This document shows, piece by piece, positions 1 to 6,843 of a stretch of 35,438 nt of DNA. Source of the DNA: Muribaculaceae bacterium. GTDB lineage: Bacteria > Bacteroidota > Bacteroidia > Bacteroidales > Muribaculaceae. Numbering within the stretch: position 1 is the first letter of the stretch; each line of letters opens with the position of its first letter. Under the pieces are notes generated by a model. That model did no database searches, was not told the origin of the DNA, and was given only the letters and a program-made list of their open reading frames with translations. The DNA lies in the NCBI GenBank assembly GCA_029060725.1, contig JAIDTL010000085.1, positions 1-35,438 of the forward strand, given 5' to 3'. The translations under genes were made by a program, and so were the position numbers.

Positions 1-771
1 GTGATGCTCTTTGCATCATTGCTGTGGCTATTGCTTGGCACCAGCGCTCCGGTCTATGCTATTATTTCAGAGAGGGCTCAGATAATTCCTTCTGCCATAC
101 AGGCATCACTTGGCGCTACGGTAGTATGGATAATTGCAACAATTTTATTCGGACGAATATATTGTGCTACAGTATGCCCTGTGGGCACATTGCAGGACGT
201 AGTCATCTGGACACGTCGCAAAACTGATCCCAAACATACATTCCGTTTCGAAGAGGGTGGAAAAGTCAGATATGTCGTCTTAGCTGCCTATCTTGGATCG
301 CTCGTATTGGGTATTTTTGCGGTGGCGTATGTCATCGAGCCATGGAACATCATGCGCAATGCAGCTTCTGCAGTCCGACCGAATGATACCTTATTGACAT
401 GGGGTGCAATTGGAATCTCTGTCGGAATAGGAGCGGCGATCGGACTCGTGGCTCTTGTGGCTATCCTTATATGGGCATGGAAGAGCGGAAAGGCGTTTTG
501 TACAGCAGTCTGCCCAATAGGTACAGCTCTCGGATGCCTTCATTCCCAATCACTCATGCACATTGCAATTGACCCGGACAAGTGTATCAGTTGCATGAAA
601 TGCGAAGATGTATGCGCATCGAGATGCATAAATGTAGAGCATCGTTTAGTCGACAACTCACGTTGCACTCGCTGCTTCGACTGCACCGACGTGTGCCCCA
701 ACGACGCCATCCGCTTCCAGCTCAACCGAGGCCGCCACCGCCAGACGCCCCTGATGGAAATGCATAATTAG
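1..771 (+). CDS. Membrane-bound 4Fe-4S polyferredoxin (NapH/RdxA-like), probably 5'-truncated
   Basis: The reading frame is open from the first base, so the true start is probably outside the window. The GTG at base 1 is only a possible start. The visible 256 residues contain about four hydrophobic segments (near 3-20, 38-52, 90-112 and 135-160). Two membrane-proximal CxxxCP motifs follow segments 2 and 4 (C55/C59 and C167/C171), the hallmark of the NapH/RdxA/CcoG family. Two C-terminal 4Fe-4S ferredoxin motifs follow (C195, C198, C201, C205 and C222, C225, C228, C232). Such proteins pass electrons from the membrane quinone pool or a flavoprotein to a partner reductase. The partner cannot be identified because the upstream genes are missing. 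A gap of about 95 nt separates it from thyA, and no terminator is visible there. Confidence 0.8.
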   Translation: MMLFASLLWLLLGTSAPVYAIISERAQIIPSAIQASLGATVVWIIATILFGRIYCATVCPVGTLQDVVIWTRRKTDPKHTFRFEEGGKVRYVVLAAYLGSLVLGIFAVAYVIEPWNIMRNAASAVRPNDTLLTWGAIGISVGIGAAIGLVALVAILIWAWKSGKAFCTAVCPIGTALGCLHSQSLMHIAIDPDKCISCMKCEDVCASRCINVEHRLVDNSRCTRCFDCTDVCPNDAIRFQLNRGRHRQTPLMEMHN

Positions 772-790
772 GATGGCGTTAGGATTAATC

Positions 791-864
791 ATGATCTTCC
801 ATGTGGTATCATGATTAGCCATGATTCATCATGATAAATCATGTAATTCTCAATTCTAAATTCT
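791..864. repeat. Short-period tandem repeats in the thyA leader (10-mers, then 7-mers)
   Basis: Six consecutive 10-base blocks from 791 to 850 each begin with ATG and mostly read ATGATnnnTC (for example ATGATTCATC, ATGATAAATC). They run into three 7-base units ending in AATTCT at 844-864. The thyA start codon follows at 867. The array is non-coding, and similar heptad arrays precede four other genes in the window. Confidence 0.7.
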
Positions 865-866
865 AT

Positions 867-1661
867 ATGAAGCAATATTTAGATCTCCTAAATCATATCC
901 TTAAGAATGGCCACCGTAAGGAGGATCGTACCGGCACAGGGACGATATCTACTTTCGGCTATCAGATGCGTTATGACCTTTCCGAAGGATTTCCTCTTGT
1001 CACGACTAAAAAGACTCATCTGAAGAGTATCATATATGAGCTTCTATGGTTTCTCAAAGGAGACACTAATGTGAAATATCTTCAGGAGCATGGTGTGAGA
1101 ATCTGGAATGAATGGGCCGACCCGGACGGTGACCTTGGTCATATCTACGGATATCAGTGGCGCTCCTGGCCCGACTATAAAGGTGGCTTCATCGACCAGA
1201 TCAAGGAGGCTGTGGAGACTATTAAGAATAATCCCGATTCTCGCCGCATCATCGTCAGCGCCTGGAATGTGGCTGACCTTGACAATATGAACCTTCCTCC
1301 ATGCCATGCATTCTTCCAGATGTATGTCTGTGATGGAAAGCTGTCGCTGCAACTCTATCAGCGAAGTGCCGACTGCTTCTTAGGGGTGCCTTTCAACATT
1401 GCATCATACGCATTGCTCACTATGATGCTGGCTCAGGTATGTGGTCTGCAACCCGGTGAGTTCATCCACACGCTTGGGGATGCCCATATATATCTAAATC
1501 ATCTCGACCAAGTGCGCCTGCAGCTGACAAGGGAACCCCGACGGCTTCCTAAGATGAAGCTGAATCCCGACGTAAAAGATATCTTCGACTTCAAATACGA
1601 AGACTTCACTCTCGAAGACTATGACCCTTGGCCCGCCATCAAAGGAGAAGTAAGCGTTTAA
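867..1661 (+). CDS. thyA: Thymidylate synthase
   Basis: This enzyme methylates dUMP to dTMP using 5,10-methylenetetrahydrofolate in the cytoplasm. Starting at the ATG at 867 gives 264 residues, the same length as E. coli ThyA. The catalytic cysteine then falls at C146 in LPPCHAFFQ, the E. coli position, so I prefer this start to the in-frame ATG 36 nt upstream. Other family signatures are RTGTGT near 21-26, the phosphate-binding RR at 126-127, and the [13 protein letters not shown] segment. The sequence is full length and unbroken. In many bacteria folA follows thyA, but here a glycosyltransferase starts within the stop codon. The upstream leader consists of short tandem repeats, and I see no Bacteroidetes-type promoter in it. 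Confidence 0.97.
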   Translation: MKQYLDLLNHILKNGHRKEDRTGTGTISTFGYQMRYDLSEGFPLVTTKKTHLKSIIYELLWFLKGDTNVKYLQEHGVRIWNEWADPDGDLGHIYGYQWRSWPDYKGGFIDQIKEAVETIKNNPDSRRIIVSAWNVADLDNMNLPPCHAFFQMYVCDGKLSLQLYQRSADCFLGVPFNIASYALLTMMLAQVCGLQPGEFIHTLGDAHIYLNHLDQVRLQLTREPRRLPKMKLNPDVKDIFDFKYEDFTLEDYDPWPAIKGEVSV

Positions 1662-2911
1662 TGAAAAAACTGACATTTATATGCCGCAGCGACCTTCGTG
1701 GAGGGGCGGCAATAGTCACTTATCGGCTTGTAGAGGCATTGCGTGGCATTGGCGTCGATGCGAGGATGCTCGTGTGCGAGAAGATGAGCGATTCCGATTT
1801 TGTCAAGGTATGTGCCCCTTCATGGAAGATTAAATATTGCTTCCTGAAGGAAAGACTCAATGTATACCTGCACAATGGCTTTGACCGTAAAGATCTTTTC
1901 AAAGTAGATCCGGCATCCGACGGTCTGCCGCTTTGGAGGCATCCGTGGGTCAAGGATGCGGATGCAGTGTTGCTTGGATGGGTCAACCAGGGGATGTTGA
2001 GTCTGAAGGGTGTGCGCAAGATCTGCAAACTCGGAAAGCCTGTTGTGTGGATAATGCACGATATGTGGAATTTGACAGGTATTTGTCATCACGCCGGGGA
2101 TTGCCACCGCTTCATGTCGGAATGCGGAAACTGTCCCTTGTTGGGCAAAAAGGGATGGAATGAAGACATGTCATATCAGACATGGGCTGAAAAGGATAAA
2201 ATATATCATGAGGAGCATCCTCGATTTGTGGCTGTCAGCACATGGCTTGCAGAAAAAGCTCGCGAAAGCGGATTGATGATGAGAGTTCCTATAGCAGTAA
2301 TTCCGAATCCTTTCAAATTGGATATGGAGGCTTCTAAGAGGGGAGAGGTGCGCGATGATGAGAAAGTCGGTTTGCTGTTTGGGGCAGCTCGTATTGATGA
2401 TCCAATAAAAGGGTTAGGGGTGTTCAAGAGGGCTCTGGAGATATTGGTCAGCGATCATCCGGAAGTTGCGGAGCATTTGAGGGTAGTTACCTTCGGAGGG
2501 TGTAAGGAAGCGGAGTCGCTTAAAGGATTTGCGGTAGAACATCAGCATTTGGATTTCCTGAAAGATCAAAAGGAAGTAAGGAAAGCATACGAATCGTGCT
2601 CTATAGTGGTGTCGACTTCTGATTTTGAAACACTTCCCGGAACACTCGTTGAGGGGCAAGCATACGGATGCATACCGGTAGCCCTTGACCATGGAGGCCA
2701 ACGGGATATCATCGACCATAAAAAGACCGGATGGCTTGCCCCGTGGGATGAATCTGCAGAAGTCAGGGCTGCAAGCATAGCGGAAGGAATCGCATGGGCA
2801 TATCAGAATCGCAATAGTGATGAAATGCAGCAAAATATGCGTGAATCAGTAGAGAAAAAATTCAACGCGCCGGAAGTGGCTCAACGCATCCTTGATTTTA
2901 CTTTCCAATAA
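1661..2911 (+). CDS. GT4-family glycosyltransferase
   Basis: The predicted protein is a cytoplasmic or membrane-peripheral glycosyltransferase of 416 residues with the GT-B layout. The N-terminal half opens with a beta strand and a glycine-containing loop (FICRSDLRGGAA). The C-terminal half has the GT4 donor-site pattern, with TSDFETLPGTLVEGQAYG carrying the conserved glutamates. A Cys-rich stretch after HDMWNLTG (CHHAGDCHRFMSECGNCP) is typical of a Bacteroidetes and WcaC-like subgroup and may bind a metal. The ATG at 1661 shares one base with the thyA stop (TAATG), and AAAGGAG lies about 14-20 nt upstream, which implies translational coupling. The open frame extends 33 nt further upstream, but that start would overlap thyA more. 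The sugar donor and acceptor cannot be read from sequence. Confidence 0.88.
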   Translation: MKKLTFICRSDLRGGAAIVTYRLVEALRGIGVDARMLVCEKMSDSDFVKVCAPSWKIKYCFLKERLNVYLHNGFDRKDLFKVDPASDGLPLWRHPWVKDADAVLLGWVNQGMLSLKGVRKICKLGKPVVWIMHDMWNLTGICHHAGDCHRFMSECGNCPLLGKKGWNEDMSYQTWAEKDKIYHEEHPRFVAVSTWLAEKARESGLMMRVPIAVIPNPFKLDMEASKRGEVRDDEKVGLLFGAARIDDPIKGLGVFKRALEILVSDHPEVAEHLRVVTFGGCKEAESLKGFAVEHQHLDFLKDQKEVRKAYESCSIVVSTSDFETLPGTLVEGQAYGCIPVALDHGGQRDIIDHKKTGWLAPWDESAEVRAASIAEGIAWAYQNRNSDEMQQNMRESVEKKFNAPEVAQRILDFTFQ

Positions 2912-2916
2912 TATAA

Positions 2917-2946
2917 AAAAAGACACTGCATTTGCAGTGTCTTTTT
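2917..2946. terminator. Bidirectional rho-independent terminator
   Basis: A perfect 10-bp stem (AGACACTGCA / TGCAGTGTCT) has a two-base loop, an A-run on its left and a T-run on its right. It can therefore end both the plus-strand glycosyltransferase transcript and the minus-strand tRNA transcript, which converge here. Confidence 0.85.
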
Positions 2947-2950
2947 ATGT

Positions 2951-3023
2951 CGGGGTGACAGGATTCGAACCTGCGACCACCTGGTCCCAAACCAGGTGCG
3001 CTACCGGACTGCGCTACGCCCCG
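2951..3023 (-). tRNA. tRNA-Pro (anticodon TGG)
   Basis: The reverse strand folds as a cloverleaf of 73 nt. The acceptor arm begins CGGGGCG and ends CACCCCG, the anticodon stem is ACCTGG/CCAGGT around loop TTTGGGA, giving anticodon TGG, and the T-loop is TTCGAAT. The acceptor stem has one C-A mismatch at its sixth pair. The 3' CCA is not encoded, so it must be added after transcription. The TGG anticodon reads proline CCA and probably other CCN codons. Confidence 0.96.
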
Positions 3024-3053
3024 ATTGCAATGGGATTTTCCCTTTTTGCGATG

Positions 3054-3085
3054 CAAAGTTAATACATTTTTCTTAACTGTGCAAG
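3054..3085 (-). promoter_or_regulatory. Bacteroidetes-type promoter of tRNA-Pro
   Basis: On the minus strand TAACTTTG (3054-3061) matches the -7 consensus TAnnTTTG exactly. CTTG (3082-3085) sits 20 nt upstream as a three-of-four match to the -33 TTTG element. The tRNA 5' end is about 30 nt downstream. Confidence 0.7.
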
Positions 3086-3186
3086 AAAAATCGTGTTTTT
3101 TTAGCGTTTTTGTTATAATTCTATCTTGCCGTTGCATTTTAGAGGGTTCTCGGATAACATTTCAGGTCGTGAATCGTTAAAAAAGT

Positions 3187-3588
3187 ATGGGAAATTTGAG
3201 AAATAAATCCATAATGATTATGGTCGCCCTCATAGTGGCGCTAATATCAGCCGTTCCGGCATTTGCCGATAAAAAAGATGCCAAGATCTCATTCACTGAG
3301 ACATCATTTGATTTCGGGAAAGTCTCGAAGAAAGATGGAAAAGTGTCGCATGTGTTCTCGTTCACCAATGATGGGGGACGCAATCTGGTCATTACCAATG
3401 CCAGAGCAGATTGCGGTTGCACTCGTCCGCAATATGATGACTCTCCGGTGGCTCCAGGCAAAGAAGGAACGTTGAAGGTCACTTTTGTTCCGGCTGCCAA
3501 AGGGCATTTCACAAAAAAAGTCACAGTGACTACCAACGGAAATCCTCGCAAGGTGCGTCTGATCATTAAAGGAGAAGTAGTAGAATGA
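3187..3588 (+). CDS. Exported DUF1573 domain protein (short)
   Basis: A 133-residue protein with an N-terminal signal peptide (charged MGNLRNK, hydrophobic core to about residue 26, cleavage near AFA-D). It is followed by one DUF1573 domain: DFGKV near residue 42, then FTNDGG, then the CGCTRP motif near 76-81 and VTFVPAAKGHF. DUF1573 proteins are abundant in Bacteroidetes and have an Ig-like ASH/MSP fold, but no biochemical role is established. It is expected in the periplasm or at the cell surface. The next gene begins inside its stop codon (ATGA overlap) and encodes a longer relative, so the two are probably co-translated. I see no convincing promoter in the 100 nt upstream. Confidence 0.85.
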   Translation: MGNLRNKSIMIMVALIVALISAVPAFADKKDAKISFTETSFDFGKVSKKDGKVSHVFSFTNDGGRNLVITNARADCGCTRPQYDDSPVAPGKEGTLKVTFVPAAKGHFTKKVTVTTNGNPRKVRLIIKGEVVE

Positions 3589-4346
3589 AAAGATTTTCTT
3601 TGTTTGGAAGAAAACTCCGGCTTTTGCAGGCAAGTGGCTCTTTATTCTTGTTTGCATTGGCATTTTCTGCATATCCCCAAATAGAAAAGACACTCGAATT
3701 CATCCCTGATCATGTAGATTTTGGAAAGATAAGGGAAGAAGATGGGAGAGTGTCACAGAAAGTAAAGGCAGTCAATATATCATCAGACACCACTTTCATC
3801 ATTTCAGCCCGCACGAGTTGCGGATGCTCTGCTGCTGAATATCCTGAGCATTCGTTTGCTCCCGGCGACACGGTGGAAGTCACTCTTTCATACGACCCTC
3901 AGAACCGTCCCGGAAAATTCCTGAAGACCGCGAGATTTTTTACAGGAGAGGAGCGTATAGCGAATTCCATAAAACTTAGCGGCACTGTCATCCCAAGCCG
4001 GAAGAATCTTGACAAGGCATATCCAGACTCTGTAGGATCTCTTCGGCTGAGCACCCGCTTTGTAGACGCAGGTGAAATCTCGCGCACCGAGGCGCGCCCA
4101 CTCTTCGTAGGCATCTATAACGACAGCGATAAGGAGCTCCCTTTGGCAGTGTCTACAGACGCTACTGCCCTGGAGGCAGGTCTTGTCCCCGACACTATCG
4201 AGCCATTCGGAATTGGAACAATTACACTCATGCTCAAAGGGCGTCTGATCCCTTCCTCTCTCCAAGATGTGAACTATAATGCATATATGATGAGCGACAC
4301 CGACACCTTGCTCACCATTCCCGTATTTTGCAGAGTCCGGAAATAA
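3585..4346 (+). CDS. Exported DUF1573 domain protein (long)
   Basis: A 253-residue protein overlapping the preceding gene by four bases (ATGA). It has a long N-terminal segment with a signal peptide (hydrophobic near 16-30, cleavage after AYP or SAYPQ). The DUF1573 domain repeats the motif order of its neighbour: VDFGKIREEDG near 42-53, the TSCGCSAAEYP cysteine motif near 77-87, then VTLSYDPQNRPGKF. A second Ig-like segment without the cysteine pair (DAGEISRTEARPLFVGIYN) fills the C-terminal third. This duplicated arrangement suggests two structural modules working together in the periplasm or outer membrane. The function is unknown. Confidence 0.82.
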   Translation: MKRFSLFGRKLRLLQASGSLFLFALAFSAYPQIEKTLEFIPDHVDFGKIREEDGRVSQKVKAVNISSDTTFIISARTSCGCSAAEYPEHSFAPGDTVEVTLSYDPQNRPGKFLKTARFFTGEERIANSIKLSGTVIPSRKNLDKAYPDSVGSLRLSTRFVDAGEISRTEARPLFVGIYNDSDKELPLAVSTDATALEAGLVPDTIEPFGIGTITLMLKGRLIPSSLQDVNYNAYMMSDTDTLLTIPVFCRVRK

Positions 4347-4394
4347 GATGCAGGAGGATCAATTGTTAAAATATTAAATTATTTTTAAAAATTA

Positions 4395-4426
4395 TTTGCA
4401 TTTTTCAGTAATTATATCTAACTTTA
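4395..4426 (+). promoter_or_regulatory. Promoter of the fimbrial operon
   Basis: TTTG at 4395-4398 and TAACTTTA at 4419-4426 are separated by 20 nt, fitting the Bacteroidetes -33/-7 pattern with one mismatch in the last base of the -7 element. Transcription would start near 4433, giving a leader of about 64 nt before the ATG at 4497. Confidence 0.6.
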
Positions 4427-4496
4427 CGTCCATATTTCAATATATACTCAACTTGCTATACGATTAGAAAAAAGTTTTCAATCTCTATAAATTGCT

Positions 4497-4580
4497 ATGA
4501 ATATGAAAGTTATTGTCAGCAATGCCATAAAGAAGTCAACTTCAGGGGTGAATTTTAGAATTACCCCCCCCCCATTCTAA
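4497..4580 (+). CDS. Leader ORF: OFF-phase 5' part of the DUF3575 gene
   Basis: This 27-codon frame begins with ATG (second ATG at 4503), reads MNMKVIVSNAIKK and continues through the C10 run to proline codons. It stops at TAA 4578-4580. With nine C instead of ten, the same start continues in frame into the DUF3575 gene. The joined protein would be 228 residues, carrying KINKLYR immediately before the hydrophobic signal core and an ASA-R cleavage site near residues 55-58. With eleven C the frame also stops soon after. The leader's position relative to the promoter and its ordinary codon choice support a real start. It could also be a short non-functional ORF. Confidence 0.5.
   Translation: MNMKVIVSNAIKKSTSGVNFRITPPPF
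4564..4573. repeat. Homopolymer C10 tract, candidate phase-variation switch
   Basis: Ten consecutive C residues lie between the leader ATG (4497) and the body of the first fimbrial-operon gene. The upstream frame (from 4497) and the downstream frame (open from 4552 to 5184) differ by exactly one base, so a one-base contraction fuses them. I noticed no other C or G run this long in the window. Confidence 0.75.
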
Positions 4581-4611
4581 ATATTTAAAAATTAACAAGT
4601 TATATCGATTT

Positions 4612-5184
4612 TTGATTTTACTCACGGCAATATTGTCGGGAGCGTTCTGCTATGTGCCTGCATCAGCAAGGACATTCGGAATTAAGACCAATATTCTCTA
4701 CGACGCTACAGCTACCGTAAACCTTGGTGCTGAGCTGCGAGTTGCACCTCGATGGAGCATCGACATATCCGGCAATCTTAATGCCTGGAATTTCAACGAT
4801 GGTCGTCGCTGGAAGCACTGGATGGCACAGCCGGAGGTGCGCTATTGGTTTTGCGACGCTACAGCCGGTCATTTCCTTGCCCTCCATGCTATTGGAGGAA
4901 AATTCAATTTCGGACATCTTCCTTTCGCCCGCGACATCGTGTATGACTTCGGCAGTCTCCGCGACCACCGCTATCAGGGTTGGGCAGCAGGAGCCGGACT
5001 TGGCTACGGCTACACGTGGCTTCTTGGTCGCCATTGGAATCTCGAGGCAGAAATCGGCGTCGGCTGGATACGTGCCGACTATGACGTGTTTGAATGTGAA
5101 GGATGCGGCAAGAAAGTAGGCCATGGAGTGAAAAATATGGTCCTCCCTACCAAAGCCGCAATCAACCTGGTATACGTATTCTAA
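4612..5184 (+). CDS. DUF3575 outer-membrane barrel-like protein, first gene of the fimbrial operon (frame-interrupted start)
   Basis: From a TTG at 4612 the frame gives 190 residues matching the DUF3575 family: IKTNILYDATATVNLGAEL near the mature N-terminus, a PEVRYWF motif, and terminal aromatic strands ending in VYVF, typical of a small outer-membrane beta-barrel. DUF3575 proteins are commonly the first gene of Bacteroidales fimbrial operons, ahead of a DUF3868 protein, as here. The start is odd. No ATG or GTG exists in this frame after the TGA at 4549, and the TTG start would remove the positively charged part of the signal peptide (KINKLYR lies just upstream in frame). An ATT at 4591 would give a textbook signal peptide but is a very rare start. 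The best explanation is fusion with the 4497 leader when the C-run is C9. The coordinates given cover only the conservative frame. Confidence 0.75.
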   Translation: MILLTAILSGAFCYVPASARTFGIKTNILYDATATVNLGAELRVAPRWSIDISGNLNAWNFNDGRRWKHWMAQPEVRYWFCDATAGHFLALHAIGGKFNFGHLPFARDIVYDFGSLRDHRYQGWAAGAGLGYGYTWLLGRHWNLEAEIGVGWIRADYDVFECEGCGKKVGHGVKNMVLPTKAAINLVYVF

Positions 5185-5237
5185 TTTAGAATATAGCCCT
5201 TTATGGCTCTTAGCTCCCTAAAAGCTTCCGATAAATA

Positions 5238-5272
5238 ATTATGCATTGTGCATTATGAATTTTGCATTCAGA
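5238..5272. repeat. Heptad repeat in the leader of the DUF3868 gene
   Basis: Five degenerate 7-base units with consensus ATTnTGC (ATTATGC, ATTGTGC, ATTATGA, ATTTTGC, ATTCAGA) end 7 nt before the start codon at 5280. Confidence 0.65.
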
Positions 5273-5279
5273 TAAGATT

Positions 5280-6725
5280 ATGAAGAAGATACTTTCTGCA
5301 ATATGTTTTGTCTCGGCGGTCGCTATTACTGCGTCGGCAGCCGAACTGTATGATCTTCCTGCAGGCTCCGTCACAGATATAGCTGTCGAGAAGTCAGAAT
5401 CCCAGATTTTGGTCAAGTTTACGGTTCATCCTGAGGCATTCCCCAAAATGAGCAACCGTGAGGTGTGGCTTGTGCCATACATAGAGGGTGGTGGTCAGCA
5501 ACTGCGCCTCGACTCCGTACTCGTAGCTGGGCGCACACGCTATATCCAGCACCAGCGTGGCAACAATCGCCTGAGTGAAAATACAGTCCTCCTTCGAGCA
5601 GGGGCGAAAGACATATATGAATATTCCATCGTGGCGCCTTACAGCAACTGGATGGCATACTCAAGCCTTGGCATGGAAGGTAGAGTGATCGGGTGTGCCG
5701 GTTGCGGAATACTTCCACTTCTTACATTTGCCGATGAGCAGCCGCTTGCCCGTATGGACTACCGCGACATGACAGTCGTCCCTATGATGGTCTATGTCTC
5801 CCCGGAGCGTGAGATTATCAAGACGCGCGACGTGAGCAAGGAAGCCTACATAGACTTCCCCGTTGGAAAGATGGAGATCTATCCCGATTATCGACGCAAC
5901 CCCGAAGAACTCGCCGCCATCCGCCATGACATCGACGTGATGCAGAGCGACGAGGACATAACCATCAACTCTGTCACCTTCACCGGCTATGCCTCCCCTG
6001 AAGGCTCCTACACGCTCAACGAGAAGCTCGCCAAGGGACGTACGGAAGCACTCCTCGACTACGTCACCAAATACTTTGATGTGCCACGCAAGGCTCTTGA
6101 ATACTCATGGGTGGCAGAAGACTGGGCTGGTCTTGAGGAGCGCGTGAAGGGAATGGACGACCTCCGGGACAAGGAAGCACTCCTGCAGCTAATATCCGAC
6201 GACTCGATTGATCCCGACGCAAAAGACCAGCGTCTGAAGACTGAATTCCCGGATGATTACTTCATACTCCTCACTAAAGTATACCCGGCACTTCGCCACA
6301 CCGTCTACAAGGTAAACTACACGGTGAAGAACTTCACCGACCTGCAGAAGATAGCCGTGCTTCTTGAGACTGCACCCCAGAAACTGAGTCTTGACGAGAT
6401 CTACCTGTATGCGCAGACACTCGACAAGAACTCCCAGCAGTTCCGTGAGGTGATGGAAGTGGCAGTCAGGATGTTCCCCAATGATGAAGTGGCGAATCTG
6501 AATGCAGCCGCTACAGCAGTCACTAACGGCGACTATGCCGCCGCACGCAAATACTTGTCGAAAGCCGGCAACCGGCCCGAAGCCACCTACACAGAAGCCG
6601 CAATTGCAGTCAGAAACGAAGACTATGCCACAGCCGTTCCATTGCTAAATAGCGCAGCTGCCGCCGGCATACAGGAAGCCACAGACCTCCTTGGCGAACT
6701 CCGCTTCCTTGGACTAATAGAATAG
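5280..6725 (+). CDS. DUF3868/OmpA-like fimbrial-operon outer-membrane protein
   Basis: A 481-residue exported protein. I chose the ATG at 5280 because MKKILSAICFVSAVAITASA is a complete signal peptide there; the frame is open 18 nt further upstream. The N-terminal domain (about 20-130) fits the DUF3868 family, with an Ig-like, strand-rich pattern. An OmpA-C-like domain follows near 215-330, beginning with VTFTGYASPEGS and NEKLAKGRTEALLDYV, the usual peptidoglycan-contact motif. The last 120 residues form TPR-like helical repeats rich in Ala (NLNAAATAVTNGDYAAARKY). DUF3575-DUF3868 pairs precede fimbrillin genes in Bacteroidales, where they may anchor or organise the fimbrial apparatus between the outer membrane and peptidoglycan. 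That role is inferred from context. Confidence 0.8.
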   Translation: MKKILSAICFVSAVAITASAAELYDLPAGSVTDIAVEKSESQILVKFTVHPEAFPKMSNREVWLVPYIEGGGQQLRLDSVLVAGRTRYIQHQRGNNRLSENTVLLRAGAKDIYEYSIVAPYSNWMAYSSLGMEGRVIGCAGCGILPLLTFADEQPLARMDYRDMTVVPMMVYVSPEREIIKTRDVSKEAYIDFPVGKMEIYPDYRRNPEELAAIRHDIDVMQSDEDITINSVTFTGYASPEGSYTLNEKLAKGRTEALLDYVTKYFDVPRKALEYSWVAEDWAGLEERVKGMDDLRDKEALLQLISDDSIDPDAKDQRLKTEFPDDYFILLTKVYPALRHTVYKVNYTVKNFTDLQKIAVLLETAPQKLSLDEIYLYAQTLDKNSQQFREVMEVAVRMFPNDEVANLNAAATAVTNGDYAAARKYLSKAGNRPEATYTEAAIAVRNEDYATAVPLLNSAAAAGIQEATDLLGELRFLGLIE

Positions 6726-6754
6726 GCTGAAACTGACAACGAAAACCGGACTCT

Positions 6755-6787
6755 GCCACGCCACCCGTCCTTAGGGTGGAGGGTGGC
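6755..6787 (+). promoter_or_regulatory. Stem-loop before the major fimbrillin gene
   Basis: GCCAC and CCACCC pair with GGGTGG and GTGGC around a 7-nt loop, giving 11 pairs with a small asymmetric internal loop. No T-run follows, so it is more likely an mRNA processing or stability element, or an attenuator, than a full terminator. It lies between the accessory genes and the subunit expected to be made in greatest amount. Confidence 0.5.
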
Positions 6788-6843
6788 TTCATCTGAAACT
6801 TAAACAAATCATAAATACATTAACTCAACCAAAAATTTTCCTT

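Noticed and set aside
3098..3128. Promoter for the DUF1573 genes (TATCTTG at 3122-3128)
   Set aside because: The -7 element is one base short and no TTTG lies at the right distance, so the match is too weak to report.
2898..3137. 79-codon minus-strand frame over the tRNA-Pro region
   Set aside because: It reads through the tRNA gene and its promoter, so it is an accidental open frame.
4347..4496. Possible invertible promoter in front of the fimbrial operon
   Set aside because: Only the 12-bp AT palindrome ATTTTTAAAAAT (4381-4392) was seen. No pair of inverted repeats brackets the promoter and no invertase gene lies near it.
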